This document shows, piece after piece, positions 16,157 to 25,425 of a DNA stretch of 64,000 nt. The stretch covers positions 62,001 to 126,000 of the forward strand of contig NZ_OPYL01000001.1 in assembly GCF_900343125.1 (NCBI RefSeq), given 5' to 3'. Under the pieces are notes generated by a model. The model was not told the DNA's origin. It did not search any database and was given only the letters and a program-made list of their open reading frames with translations. Numbering within the stretch: the stretch's first letter is position 1; the number at the start of each line of letters is the position of its first letter. Position numbers and translations under genes: made by a program. This DNA comes from Dysgonomonas sp. Marseille-P4361. GTDB lineage: Bacteria; Bacteroidota; Bacteroidia; Bacteroidales; Dysgonomonadaceae.

Positions 16157-18829
16157 ATGTTCAAGAAAGCCTTATTTATTCTATTCAGCATCTTCTGCTC
16201 AATATCTATGAGCATCAATGCTCAAGTGATCGCAAGTTCAGATGAGACAAAGATTCCTCCTATTTCATACGAAAACCCAAGAGTGTATGAGATAGCTGAC
16301 ATAAAAATAACAGGGGTTACAAATCCGATGTACGAGGATTACACTATCCTTGGATTTGCTCAATTGGCGGTAGGAGATAAAGTAGAAATTCCGGGTGCAG
16401 AAATAACAAATGGCGTAAAACGTCTTTGGAAAATGGGTCTGTTCTCCCACATCGAGATACTACAAACGAAAATAGAAGGCAATAAAATTTGGCTTGAAAT
16501 AAAATTGAAAGAACGTCCTCGTATTTCGGACATCGTATATTCGGGAATGAAAAAAGGAGAGCAACAAGATATTGAGTCGAAAATCGGGATGGTAAAGAAT
16601 CTACAGATTACACCAAACCAAATGGATAGAGCTCATACTATAATCCAAAAGTATTTCTCTGAAAAAGGATTTGGTAGTGCAGAGATAAAATTGACAGAAA
16701 AACCTGACGTATCGAAGGAGAACCATGTTATTCTACACATCGATGTGGTTAAGAAGAACAAGACCAAAGTTAATACAATCGTCATTGAAGGTAATGAAGA
16801 GGTTAAAGCCAGCACACTTGAAAAGGCGATGAAAAAAACTCGCCACAAGAGTAATTTCAATGCTTGGTTAAGAAACTTCCTTCGTTCAACAAAATATGTA
16901 ACAGAAAGCTACAAAGAAGACAAAGATAACTTTATTGCTAAATATAACGAACTAGGTTATCGTGATGCTCAAATAGTATGGGATACTGTATATAATGACA
17001 CAGAAAATCCAAATAAAGTTAATATTCATATTAAGGTTGATGAAGGGAAACAATATTTCCTGAAAAACATAAATTGGGTAGGTAACACAATACAACCAAG
17101 TTGGAGACTCGACCGTGTTTTGAATATGAAAGCCGGTGATGTATATAACCAGAAGAAATTAACCGATCGTCTATCTGTGGACGAAGACGCTGTTATGAAT
17201 GTATTTTACCAAAATGCCGGATATCTTTTCTCATATGCCGACCCTGTTGAGGTAAATATAAGCAATGACTCGATAGACCTTGAAATACGTATACAAGAAG
17301 GATCGAAAGCAACAATCAGAAAAGTTGTTATTTCTGGTAATGACAGAGTTTATGAAGACATTGTACGACGCGACCTTAGAATCAAACCGGGAGCTCTTTA
17401 CAGTCGAGAAGATATCATTCAGTCAGTAAGAGAGATTGCTCAATCGGGCCACTTCGATCCAGAATCTCTGGCTCCGGAACCAGTGCCGGATCCAGAATCA
17501 GGAACTGTAGATATCAACCTTCCCCTTGTATCTAAAGCAAATGACCAGGTAGAAGTTTCTGCAGGTTGGGGACAAACAGGTATCATAGGTCGACTTAGTT
17601 TGAAGTTTACAAACTTCTCACTCAAGAATCTTCTAAATCCTAAATCTTATAAAGGGATTATTCCGCAAGGAGAAGGACAAACGTTAATGTTGAGTGCGCA
17701 AACAAATGCTAAATATTACCAATCATATTCCATTTCATTTATGGATCCTTGGTTTGGAGGCAAACGTCCAAACTCTCTATCGGTAGGTGCATACTATTCA
17801 CGCCAGAGTGATATCAACAGTCGCTATCTAAGCAATTCCTATGGGGGATATGGAGGATATGGATATGGAGGATACGGATATGGAGGATACGGTGGGTATG
17901 GTGGATATGGGAATGGTTATGGCAGTGGTTACGGAGACTACAGTATGGCTACAGATGCAAGCAAATCTATCCAGATTATAGGAGCCTCTATTGGATACGG
18001 AAAACGTCTATCTTGGCCAGACCAATACTTCTTTGTTCAAGCTGAATTAGGATACCAAATGTATAAGATGAAAGATTGGGCTTACTTCATAGTTAAAGAC
18101 GGATCAGCAAATGACCTAAGCGTAAATCTATCATTGAACAGAAATAGTGTCGACAACCCACTATATACACGTAGAGGATCAGAGTTCTCTTTAAGTGTGC
18201 AATTTACTCCTCCATTCTCAGCTTTCGACAATAAAGATTATGCGAGCATGAAACCGGATGAGCAAGGCTACGAATCAAGTGATAAATACAAATGGATAGA
18301 GTATCATAAATGGAAATTCAAATCTAAAATATTTATTCCTCTCTTAGATCCGGATAAACATAAAAGAACACCCGTCCTTATGACACGTGCAGAATATGGT
18401 CTTTTGGGATATTATAATAAAAACAAAAAATCTCCTTTCGGTACTTTCTATGTAGGAGGAGACGGAATGTCAGGATATTCAAGCACTTATGCAACAGAAA
18501 CAATTGGACTTCGTGGATACGAAAACGGATCTTTAGGCATGCAGGCAAGCGCCTATACTCGTCTAGCTCTTGAGTTAAGATATCCTCTTATTCTGGAACC
18601 ATCATCTACGATCTATGCACTAGGTTTTGTTGAAGCCGGTAATGCATGGAACGAACTGAAGAGATTCAACCCATTCGAGTTGAAACGTTCTGCCGGAGCA
18701 GGTGTTAGAATCTTCTTACCGATGATTGGACTTATGGGTATAGACTGGGCATATGGATTTGACCCTATCAATGGTTCCCGTTCAAGTAGTGGTAGTCAAT
18801 TCCACTTTGTTATTGGTCAAGAATTTTAA
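16157..18829 (+). CDS. bamA: Outer-membrane protein assembly factor BamA
   Basis: Core of the BAM complex, which folds beta-barrels into the outer membrane. 890 residues from the ATG at 16157, which puts the signal peptide MFKKALFILFSIFCSISMS at the N-terminus. The other candidate, ATG 16088, overlaps uppS and adds 23 residues. POTRA repeats span about 45-480, followed by the 16-strand Omp85 barrel with the lid motif GLRGYENGSL and a C-terminal FHFVIGQEF ending in Phe. Residues about 562-595 form a Gly/Tyr-rich insert (repeats of GGY/YGG) in an extracellular or periplasmic loop of the barrel, absent from standard BamA. Two Skp genes follow. Confidence 0.95.
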   Translation: MFKKALFILFSIFCSISMSINAQVIASSDETKIPPISYENPRVYEIADIKITGVTNPMYEDYTILGFAQLAVGDKVEIPGAEITNGVKRLWKMGLFSHIEILQTKIEGNKIWLEIKLKERPRISDIVYSGMKKGEQQDIESKIGMVKNLQITPNQMDRAHTIIQKYFSEKGFGSAEIKLTEKPDVSKENHVILHIDVVKKNKTKVNTIVIEGNEEVKASTLEKAMKKTRHKSNFNAWLRNFLRSTKYVTESYKEDKDNFIAKYNELGYRDAQIVWDTVYNDTENPNKVNIHIKVDEGKQYFLKNINWVGNTIQPSWRLDRVLNMKAGDVYNQKKLTDRLSVDEDAVMNVFYQNAGYLFSYADPVEVNISNDSIDLEIRIQEGSKATIRKVVISGNDRVYEDIVRRDLRIKPGALYSREDIIQSVREIAQSGHFDPESLAPEPVPDPESGTVDINLPLVSKANDQVEVSAGWGQTGIIGRLSLKFTNFSLKNLLNPKSYKGIIPQGEGQTLMLSAQTNAKYYQSYSISFMDPWFGGKRPNSLSVGAYYSRQSDINSRYLSNSYGGYGGYGYGGYGYGGYGGYGGYGNGYGSGYGDYSMATDASKSIQIIGASIGYGKRLSWPDQYFFVQAELGYQMYKMKDWAYFIVKDGSANDLSVNLSLNRNSVDNPLYTRRGSEFSLSVQFTPPFSAFDNKDYASMKPDEQGYESSDKYKWIEYHKWKFKSKIFIPLLDPDKHKRTPVLMTRAEYGLLGYYNKNKKSPFGTFYVGGDGMSGYSSTYATETIGLRGYENGSLGMQASAYTRLALELRYPLILEPSSTIYALGFVEAGNAWNELKRFNPFELKRSAGAGVRIFLPMIGLMGIDWAYGFDPINGSRSSSGSQFHFVIGQEF
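17840..17941 (+). repeat. Gly-Tyr-rich tandem repeat inside bamA
   Basis: Thirty-four codons made almost wholly of Gly and Tyr, from repeats of the unit TATGGAGGA with variants TATGGA and TACGGA. The unit length is a multiple of three, so expansion or contraction keeps the frame. It is a likely site of length variation between strains. Confidence 0.85.
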
Positions 18830-18957
18830 TATTGAGCAAATTAACATTATTTATATTGCATAGAATAAACAATTGGAAGAACTGAGTGTCTAATAGTATA
18901 TCTTTATATTAAAGATGAAATAATTACACAAAGTTTAAAAACTAAATTTGGGAGTAT

Positions 18958-19473
18958 ATGAAAAAGCTTTTAATATTATTCGCATTATTTGTAGGTATAA
19001 CTGCCAGCAGTTATGCTCAAAAATTCGCCTTAATAGATATGGAGTACATTCTTAGCAATATAAGTAGCTACGAAACCGCTCAAGAGCAACTTGAGGTTAT
19101 GTCTAAAAAATGGCAAGGAGAGGTAGAAAAACAGCAGCAAGAGGTAAAGAATATGTACAAGTCTTATCAATCAGATCTTGTTTTTCTTTCTGCTGAACAA
19201 AAAACTAAAAGAGAGAATGAGATTGTAGAAAAAGAGAAAAATCTACAAGAACTAAATCGTAAATACTTTGGTCCCGAAGGTGAATTATTTAAACAAAGAG
19301 AAGCCTTGATTAAGCCAATTCAGGATGATATTTATAACGCAGTAAAAGAGCTATCCGAATCGAAAGGCTATCAGCTAATTTTGGACAGAGCCTCTGCCGA
19401 AAGCGTTATTTTTGCATCCCCTAAGATAGATATAAGTAATGAAGTACTTGCTAAACTAGGATATTCGAAATAA
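18958..19473 (+). CDS. OmpH/Skp family periplasmic chaperone (copy 1)
   Basis: A 171-residue protein with signal peptide (to about 20, ending SYAQ) and the Skp pattern: a short N-terminal strand KFALIDMEYIL, a long coiled coil (about 45-130) and a C-terminal strand GYQLILDRASAESVIFA. Skp trimers hold unfolded outer-membrane proteins on their way to BamA, which is the gene just upstream. The following gene is a clear paralogue. The two form a bamA-skp-skp block usual for Bacteroidetes. Confidence 0.92.
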   Translation: MKKLLILFALFVGITASSYAQKFALIDMEYILSNISSYETAQEQLEVMSKKWQGEVEKQQQEVKNMYKSYQSDLVFLSAEQKTKRENEIVEKEKNLQELNRKYFGPEGELFKQREALIKPIQDDIYNAVKELSESKGYQLILDRASAESVIFASPKIDISNEVLAKLGYSK

Positions 19474-19532
19474 TTATTTAAATTTGTTCTCAATATTAAT
19501 ATAGAATTAACCACTAAAAGAAAATTATAATT

Positions 19533-20033
19533 ATGTTCAAAAAACTAATCCTGCTACTTTTTATCGTAGCACCAATAACTATCTTCGCGCAAGACAAAAT
19601 TGCTTACATCAACTCTCAGGAGATTTTCTCTAAAATGCCTGAGCTAAAAGATATTGAAACTCAATTGAACACTGAGGGAGAAACAATACAAAAAAGATCT
19701 GCTGAAATTGAAGCTGAATATACTGCATTAGCAGAAAAATTTCAAAAAGACACGACAGAATTAACTGAAAGCCTTATCCAAGACAGACAAGCTCAGTTAG
19801 CTGCTTTAGAACAAAGATACAGATCATACGTACAAACAAGCTCTCAAGAATTTGAGAAAAAAAGACAACAATTACTTGAGCCAGTTCAACAAAAAATGGT
19901 CAAAGCAATTAAAGATGTAGGTAATGAAAACAACTATACATACATCTTAGATGAAGCTTCTCTTCTACATATTGGAGCAAACGCAATCAATGCTAATGCT
20001 CTAGTAAAAGCTAAACTAGGAATTACTAACTAA
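19533..20033 (+). CDS. OmpH/Skp family periplasmic chaperone (copy 2)
   Basis: A 166-residue paralogue of the gene 59 bp upstream. The signal peptide ends near IFAQ. It is followed by KIAYINSQEIFSKMPELKDI, the typical Skp start, then a charged coiled coil (about 40-125) and YTYILDEASLLHIG. The copies differ in most coiled-coil residues, so they may hold different clients or form a heterotrimer. A terminator follows, closing the bamA unit. Confidence 0.93.
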   Translation: MFKKLILLLFIVAPITIFAQDKIAYINSQEIFSKMPELKDIETQLNTEGETIQKRSAEIEAEYTALAEKFQKDTTELTESLIQDRQAQLAALEQRYRSYVQTSSQEFEKKRQQLLEPVQQKMVKAIKDVGNENNYTYILDEASLLHIGANAINANALVKAKLGITN

Positions 20034-20050
20034 TCCCTATATCATAAACA

Positions 20051-20083
20051 AAAAAGCAGGAATTTTTCAAATTCCTGCTTTTT
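20051..20083. terminator. Bidirectional terminator between skp copy 2 and the YqeY gene
   Basis: A 14-bp stem (AAAAAGCAGGAATT, 20051-20064, with AATTCCTGCTTTTT, 20070-20083), 5-nt loop, with T-runs on both strands. It separates two converging transcription units. Confidence 0.85.
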
Positions 20084-20111
20084 TTATACCTTAACTAATA
20101 TATAAGAAATC

Positions 20112-20564
20112 TTACTTGCTCAGTAATTTCTTCACAGTATCGGAAATAGCTCTCCCCGAAGTAACACCGGCAAGTGCTTTAGTTGCCACTCCCATCACCT
20201 TACCCATATCGGCAGGTGAACTAGCGCCAACCTGAGCGATAATTTCAGCAACTTTTACATCCAGCTCTTCTTGCGTAAGCTGTTTTGGCAGATAAGCTTC
20301 AAGAACAGCAAGTTCCGCAAGTTCTTTCTCCGCCAGATCGGGACGACTTTGTCCATTATATATTTCTGCACTGTCACGGCGCTGCTTAGCCATCTTCTGA
20401 ATTATTTGGATGGCTGCTTCATCTGACAATTCATCTTCTGCCCCTTTAGCCGTTTTAGCCTCTATAAATTCTTTTTTCATTCCACGCAATGCTTCTAACC
20501 GCACTTTATCTTTTGCACGCATTGCATCTTTAATATCTTCGCTAACTTTATCAAATAGGCTCAT
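20112..20564 (-). CDS. GatB/YqeY domain-containing protein
   Basis: A 150-residue cytosolic protein matching the stand-alone GatB/YqeY family throughout: MSLFDKVSEDIKDAMRAKDK at the start, AIQIIQKMAKQRRDSAEIY in the middle, and PADMGKVMGVATKALAG near the end. The domain is also found at the C-terminus of GatB, where it contacts tRNA. The function of the free form is not settled. It is 20 bp downstream of ftsZ and closes the dcw cluster. Confidence 0.92.
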   Translation of the reverse strand: MSLFDKVSEDIKDAMRAKDKVRLEALRGMKKEFIEAKTAKGAEDELSDEAAIQIIQKMAKQRRDSAEIYNGQSRPDLAEKELAELAVLEAYLPKQLTQEELDVKVAEIIAQVGASSPADMGKVMGVATKALAGVTSGRAISDTVKKLLSK

Positions 20565-20584
20565 ATATTTATTGTATTTAGTTA

Positions 20585-21886
20585 TTAGTCATTAAACAAA
20601 CCACCTTGCTGCTTATGTGCTTCAGGTTTGTATTCACTAGGATTAAATTTCTCGTCGCGTTTAAATACCGGAGTATTCTCCAAAGCATCGATAATCTTGT
20701 CGTCATCCAATTCTTCAGTAGATAAGACTACCGGTTTTTGACCGAAAACAGAAGATCTCACCGCCATTGTCTGCACACCATCTTTACCATAGTGTTTCTC
20801 AATCATTTCATTGATACGACGTTTTTCCTCTTCTTCTTTTTTGATGCGCTCTTCTTCAGCCAACTCTTCTTCTTCCGACAATTCACGATAATGCTCGTCA
20901 ATACCCGGAATACTAGACATACCAAATCCTGTTGCCAGAAGTGTAATTTTAACTTTATTACCTAGCTTATCATCTGTTGCTGTTCCCCAGATAACCTCTA
21001 TTTCTGGTCCAAATCGTTTCATGAAATTTGAAACAGCCTCCATCTCTTCTACAATAAGAGGAGTCTCAGCACTAGAGTATATATTGAATAATATTTTCTT
21101 AGCATCAAATACATCATTATTATTCAACAGTGGAGAGTGAAGGGCATTAACAATAGCATCTTCTACCCTATTTTCTCCTTCTCCGTATCCACTACTCATA
21201 ATGGCTACACCACCATCTTTCAGAATAGTTTTAACATCGGCAAAGTCGAGATTAATATGACCATGTACAGTAATTATCTCTGCGATTCCTTTTGCGGCAA
21301 TAGTCAGTGTATCATCAGCCTTTGCAAATGCATTAGGAATAGTCAGATCGGCATATATATCAATCAGTCGCTCATTATTGATTACCAAAAGGGCATCAAC
21401 ATTGCGGGCTATATTTTCTACACCTTTCAGGGCTTGTATAATTTTCTTACGTCCTTCGAAAACGAAAGGAATAGTCACAATGCCAACTGTCAGGATTCCA
21501 AGATCTTTTGCTATGCGGGCAACAACCGGAGCTGCTCCGGTACCTGTACCACCTCCCATACCGGCAGTGATGAATACCATTCTGGTTCCATCATTCAACA
21601 GCGCTTCTATGTCCTCTCGGCTTTCTTCGGCTGCTTCTTTCGCTACTTCGGGACGATTACCTGCCCCTAATCCTTCAGTTGTTTTACGTCCCAATTGGAT
21701 GCGCGTATCAACCGGCGACTCGCATAACGCCTGATTATCGGTATTACATAGAGCGAAAGACACATCGTGGATACCTTCGTTATACATATGATTTACTGCG
21801 TTTCCGCCACCACCACCAACTCCAATAACCTTTATTATTGTTTGAGTTTTTCGTGGGAATTGGAAGTCTAGTATCTTTTCATCCAT
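20585..21886 (-). CDS. ftsZ: Cell division protein FtsZ
   Basis: Tubulin-like GTPase that forms the Z-ring. The N-terminal GTPase domain has GVGGGGGNAVNHM (23-35) and the tubulin signature GGGTGTGAAPV, with AMSSG-type T7 loop sequence NLDFADVKTILKDGG. A long, charged linker (from about 335, rich in E/K/R) leads to the C-terminal EYKPEAHKQQGGLFND. The 433 residues are longer than E. coli FtsZ because of that linker, as usual in Bacteroidetes. It lies 39 bp after ftsA. Confidence 0.98.
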   Translation of the reverse strand: MDEKILDFQFPRKTQTIIKVIGVGGGGGNAVNHMYNEGIHDVSFALCNTDNQALCESPVDTRIQLGRKTTEGLGAGNRPEVAKEAAEESREDIEALLNDGTRMVFITAGMGGGTGTGAAPVVARIAKDLGILTVGIVTIPFVFEGRKKIIQALKGVENIARNVDALLVINNERLIDIYADLTIPNAFAKADDTLTIAAKGIAEIITVHGHINLDFADVKTILKDGGVAIMSSGYGEGENRVEDAIVNALHSPLLNNNDVFDAKKILFNIYSSAETPLIVEEMEAVSNFMKRFGPEIEVIWGTATDDKLGNKVKITLLATGFGMSSIPGIDEHYRELSEEEELAEEERIKKEEEEKRRINEMIEKHYGKDGVQTMAVRSSVFGQKPVVLSTEELDDDKIIDALENTPVFKRDEKFNPSEYKPEAHKQQGGLFND

Positions 21887-21925
21887 ATCTTAAGTTGTTT
21901 TGTTTTTTATTAGATAACGAATGTA

Positions 21926-23272
21926 TTATTCCTCGTCGTTAAACATTGTTCCTCCAAAATTCTGAATCTTTTCGAAGAAGCCGAAAAGAGAAGTTTGTTT
22001 ACCATCCTTTGATTTCTTTTCTTTCTTATGTTTCTTAGGATGCTCTTCTTCATGAATTTCCTCTTCCTCGATTTCTTCTTCAACATGAGGAGTAGAAATA
22101 GGGGTTACTACGGGTTTTACTTCTTCCTGAGGGATAATCACTTCTTTCTTTTCGCAATTTTCGCTTGCAAATAGCAACAGACTCAATACTTGCGTGTAAG
22201 AAGGGTTTTGAAGCAACTCCGCAGCATTATTAATATATACACGCTTAGCTACTGCCTTTTTCACAGGCATCTGAGATTTTTCGAACAGATATTCCGGAAG
22301 TCCATTCATCTGAGAGGCTCCTCCCATGATGATAATACCGGCTTCCAGTTCTTCTGCAAAACCTGACTCTTTTATCTGGTGTAATACATTCAGAATAATT
22401 TCGTCTTCGCGAAGTTGAATAACTTTATTTAGTTCTCGTAAGTCAACTTCAGGAGCGACATCCGCTGTTGGCTTATTCTTATCTTTACCTAGCTTGCCAT
22501 AACGTTTCTTATAAGTTTCGGCTGAATCGAACACAAAGCCTAATTCTTGAACATCTTTAGTCACTGTACGACCTCCAAATGGAATTACTGTCATGTAGCG
22601 TAGTAATCCTCCCTTGTAAATAGAAAGCGTTGTTGTACCTGCTCCAAAGTCGACCAAAGCACACCCTTTTTGACGATCTTCTTCGTCCAACACTAATGCA
22701 CCGGAAGATACGGGGCCAACGATAAACCCTGCTATCTCTATTTTTGCTTTTTCTGAAATACTCTTTATCAGATTCGCTTTTATATTAGGGCGACCTATCA
22801 CCAGCCTGTAATGCCCTTCGATCGTAGAAGCGGTCTTCTCGATAGGATCTTCTTCGTATTTGCCATCCAAATAATATTCGGGAGCCAAAACACTATAATT
22901 TGTATAAAAATCCGGTTTATTCAGTTTTGCCTGTTGCTCCATACTATCCAACATAGCAAATGTAATAGGCGTAACTCCGTCTAAGTATTTAGTTTCGATA
23001 TGCTCTACTGCACGAAGAGATTTACCGGCTATAGAAACATATGCTTTACCAATCTTTTTGCCAACCTTGTTTTCAAGAAGACTGATTAGTTTTTTTATCT
23101 TTCCAGCAACTTCATCTATATTATAAATAACTCCATACCTTACACTAGCATCCGAAGGGATACTTTCCGATGCCAGGATTGAAATTACTCCTTGTTCATT
23201 TTTGCGACCCAAAACTCCAACTATTTTAGATGTGCCTAGGTCTATACCAACAATAAAACCTGATTGTTCCAT
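21926..23272 (-). CDS. ftsA: Cell division protein FtsA
   Basis: Actin-like protein that anchors FtsZ to the membrane. 448 residues: phosphate-1 motif GIDLGTSKIVGVLG (9-22), SHS2/1C subdomain after about 85, phosphate-2 motif VDFGAGTTTLSIY and adenosine motif IIIMGGASQMNGL. The C-terminus has a Pro/Glu/Lys-rich linker with acidic and KKHKKEKKSK runs, ending in SLFGFFEKIQNFGGTMF, which suits the amphipathic membrane-targeting helix. The length exceeds E. coli FtsA by the linker. Confidence 0.97.
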   Translation of the reverse strand: MEQSGFIVGIDLGTSKIVGVLGRKNEQGVISILASESIPSDASVRYGVIYNIDEVAGKIKKLISLLENKVGKKIGKAYVSIAGKSLRAVEHIETKYLDGVTPITFAMLDSMEQQAKLNKPDFYTNYSVLAPEYYLDGKYEEDPIEKTASTIEGHYRLVIGRPNIKANLIKSISEKAKIEIAGFIVGPVSSGALVLDEEDRQKGCALVDFGAGTTTLSIYKGGLLRYMTVIPFGGRTVTKDVQELGFVFDSAETYKKRYGKLGKDKNKPTADVAPEVDLRELNKVIQLREDEIILNVLHQIKESGFAEELEAGIIIMGGASQMNGLPEYLFEKSQMPVKKAVAKRVYINNAAELLQNPSYTQVLSLLLFASENCEKKEVIIPQEEVKPVVTPISTPHVEEEIEEEEIHEEEHPKKHKKEKKSKDGKQTSLFGFFEKIQNFGGTMFNDEE

Positions 23273-23325
23273 ACTTATATATCTTTTTGACTGGCCAAAA
23301 ACAGCTCAGTAAGAAATTTCACTTA

Positions 23326-24060
23326 TTAACGCTTAGTACAAACAACTTGTTTGTCGTATTTCAAATTAATAACAGAATATTTATTCCAGCCTGCTGCATT
23401 CAGACCATTTTCATAAAATGTCAGTAATTTATCCAAGCGTTCTTTATATCCATGCAGACTTCCTAAAATGATTTGATGATCGCCCACACGAGGGATAAGT
23501 TTCACTTCATTATTGGGAAGTACTACAATTTGTTCAATCTGCGCATTCCAGAATTTATCCTGATGCAAAAATAATGCAAATTTATGTAAGTCTGCTTTTG
23601 CAAATTCTTCTTTTATTGATCCTGTGGCTACCGGAAGATATGCGGTGAAGCGTTTCGACAGAGGCATTTTCCTCCCCTCGTCGTCTATATAATAGTTTTC
23701 TCCGTTATCACTAATAATCCTCAGTATAGGTCTCCTCTCCTCTATCACGGCTCTGATACCTCCACTGTTAGTAACAAAAACATCTGCTTTCTTTACCAAC
23801 TGGTTTGACAAGATTGCTTCCTCTATTACATTCGTGTTAATATCTTTCAGTTGTTTACCTGTAGGGTCAAGATCTTTTTCTTTCAGATATTTAGCGATAT
23901 CATCTGTATCTACGAATTGTTCTCCTTCCTGAATATTACTAACCTCTACTTCAAATTTGGAACATACGCCTTCTTTCGGCTTTTCCTGAAAGTAGAAAGC
24001 TACAAACACCAAGTAACCAACTAGCGCACATAGACCTATGATAACGAGAACTTTCTTCAT
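23326..24060 (-). CDS. ftsQ: Cell division protein FtsQ/DivIB
   Basis: A bitopic divisome protein that links FtsL/FtsB to the ring. 244 residues: one N-terminal transmembrane helix (about 4-24, VLVIIGLCALVGYLVFVAFYF), then a periplasmic POTRA-like domain with NIQEGEQFVDTDDIAKYLKE and a beta domain ending in NLKYDKQVVCTKR. It is much diverged from enterobacterial FtsQ, and the call rests partly on its place between murC and ftsA. It shares a 4-bp overlap with murC. Confidence 0.9.
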   Translation of the reverse strand: MKKVLVIIGLCALVGYLVFVAFYFQEKPKEGVCSKFEVEVSNIQEGEQFVDTDDIAKYLKEKDLDPTGKQLKDINTNVIEEAILSNQLVKKADVFVTNSGGIRAVIEERRPILRIISDNGENYYIDDEGRKMPLSKRFTAYLPVATGSIKEEFAKADLHKFALFLHQDKFWNAQIEQIVVLPNNEVKLIPRVGDHQIILGSLHGYKERLDKLLTFYENGLNAAGWNKYSVINLKYDKQVVCTKR

Positions 24061-25424
24061 ATTTTTTGTTCCAATATTTCCTTAATTGGCTCTAACAACC
24101 GATCAATATCTCCGGCTCCAATAGTCAACAATACCTCTATATCGCTTTTTTGTTCCAATAAAGGTAATAATTCTTCCTTGTTACACAATACTTTAGGACA
24201 TGTAACCTTATCAAATATTATCTTAGAAGTCACACCTTCTATTGGTTTTTCCCGAGCTGGGTAAATATCTAACAATATAAGTTCGTCAAGTAATGACAAG
24301 CTATGAGCAAAATCATCTGCAAAATCTTTTGTTCGTGAATACAAATGCGGCTGAAACACCCCGGTTACCTTCCGATCCGGGTACAAAGTCTTTACTGATG
24401 AAATACTTGCAGCCAATTCCTGAGGATGATGTGCATAGTCGTCTATCATCACTATATTATCAGTTTTCAGCAGGAAATCGAAACGACGTTTTGCTCCCTG
24501 AAAAGTAGCCATACCATGCCGCAGCTCGTCGGCAGTAGCACCATTCAACCAAGCGATAGCCATAGCTCCTACGCCATTTTCTATATTTATTTTAACGGGA
24601 ACACCTAGTTGTACATTTTTCACAACCTCCGTAGGTGTTACAAAATCGAAATAGATTTCGCCATTCCCTATTCTTATATTTTTAGCATGGAAGTCTCCCT
24701 TATCGATAGAATAAGTATATACGCATACTCCTTCTTTCACCTTAGGAGACAACTTCGTATTATGCTTTAATACCAAAGCTCCATCCGAAGATATTAAGCT
24801 TGTAAATTTTTCAAAACTTTTCAGATACTCTTCTTCTGTTCCGTATATATCAAGATGATCGGGATCAACAGATGTAATCAGTGCCATATACGGATGCAAC
24901 CAATGGAACGAACGATCATATTCATCAGCTTCGATCACTGTGAATTCACTCTCTTCGGAAAGCATCAGGTTACTGCTGTAATTCTTCAAAATGCCGCCAA
25001 GGAATGCATTTGTATCCAGATGCGATTGTTTCAATATATGAGCCAACATACTCGAAGTAGTCGTTTTGCCATGAGTACCTGCACAACATAGAGCCTTACT
25101 ATACTGAGTAATAGTACCCAATACCTGAGCCCTTTTTTGCATAACGAATCCTTCTTTTTCAAAATATTTTACTTCTTCATTATCGGAGGGTACTGCCGGA
25201 GTAAATACAACCAAAGTTGTCGTTTTATCCTTACAATAATCAGGAATAAGATTTACATTATCCTCGTAATGTACCTCAGCTCCTTCACTTACCAATGTCT
25301 TGGTCAGAAGGGTTTCTGTACGATCATAACCGCCTACTTTTTTTCCTTTAGAAATAAAATAGCGAGCCAGATTACTCATCCCTATTCCTCCTATACCAAT
25401 AAAATATATTGACTGTATATCCAT
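24057..25424 (-). CDS. murC: UDP-N-acetylmuramate--L-alanine ligase
   Basis: Adds L-Ala to UDP-MurNAc using ATP, the first amino-acid step of the peptidoglycan stem. 455 residues in three domains: UDP-binding Rossmann with YFIGIGGIGMSNLA (7-20), central ATPase with GTHGKTTTSSM and EADEYDRSF, and a C-terminal domain with DDYAHHPQEL and FQPHLYSRT. All Mur ligase hallmarks are present. It overlaps ftsQ by 4 bp and lies 1 bp from murG, so translation is tightly coupled. Confidence 0.98.
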   Translation of the reverse strand: MDIQSIYFIGIGGIGMSNLARYFISKGKKVGGYDRTETLLTKTLVSEGAEVHYEDNVNLIPDYCKDKTTTLVVFTPAVPSDNEEVKYFEKEGFVMQKRAQVLGTITQYSKALCCAGTHGKTTTSSMLAHILKQSHLDTNAFLGGILKNYSSNLMLSEESEFTVIEADEYDRSFHWLHPYMALITSVDPDHLDIYGTEEEYLKSFEKFTSLISSDGALVLKHNTKLSPKVKEGVCVYTYSIDKGDFHAKNIRIGNGEIYFDFVTPTEVVKNVQLGVPVKINIENGVGAMAIAWLNGATADELRHGMATFQGAKRRFDFLLKTDNIVMIDDYAHHPQELAASISSVKTLYPDRKVTGVFQPHLYSRTKDFADDFAHSLSLLDELILLDIYPAREKPIEGVTSKIIFDKVTCPKVLCNKEELLPLLEQKSDIEVLLTIGAGDIDRLLEPIKEILEQKI

Positions 25425-25425
25425 T

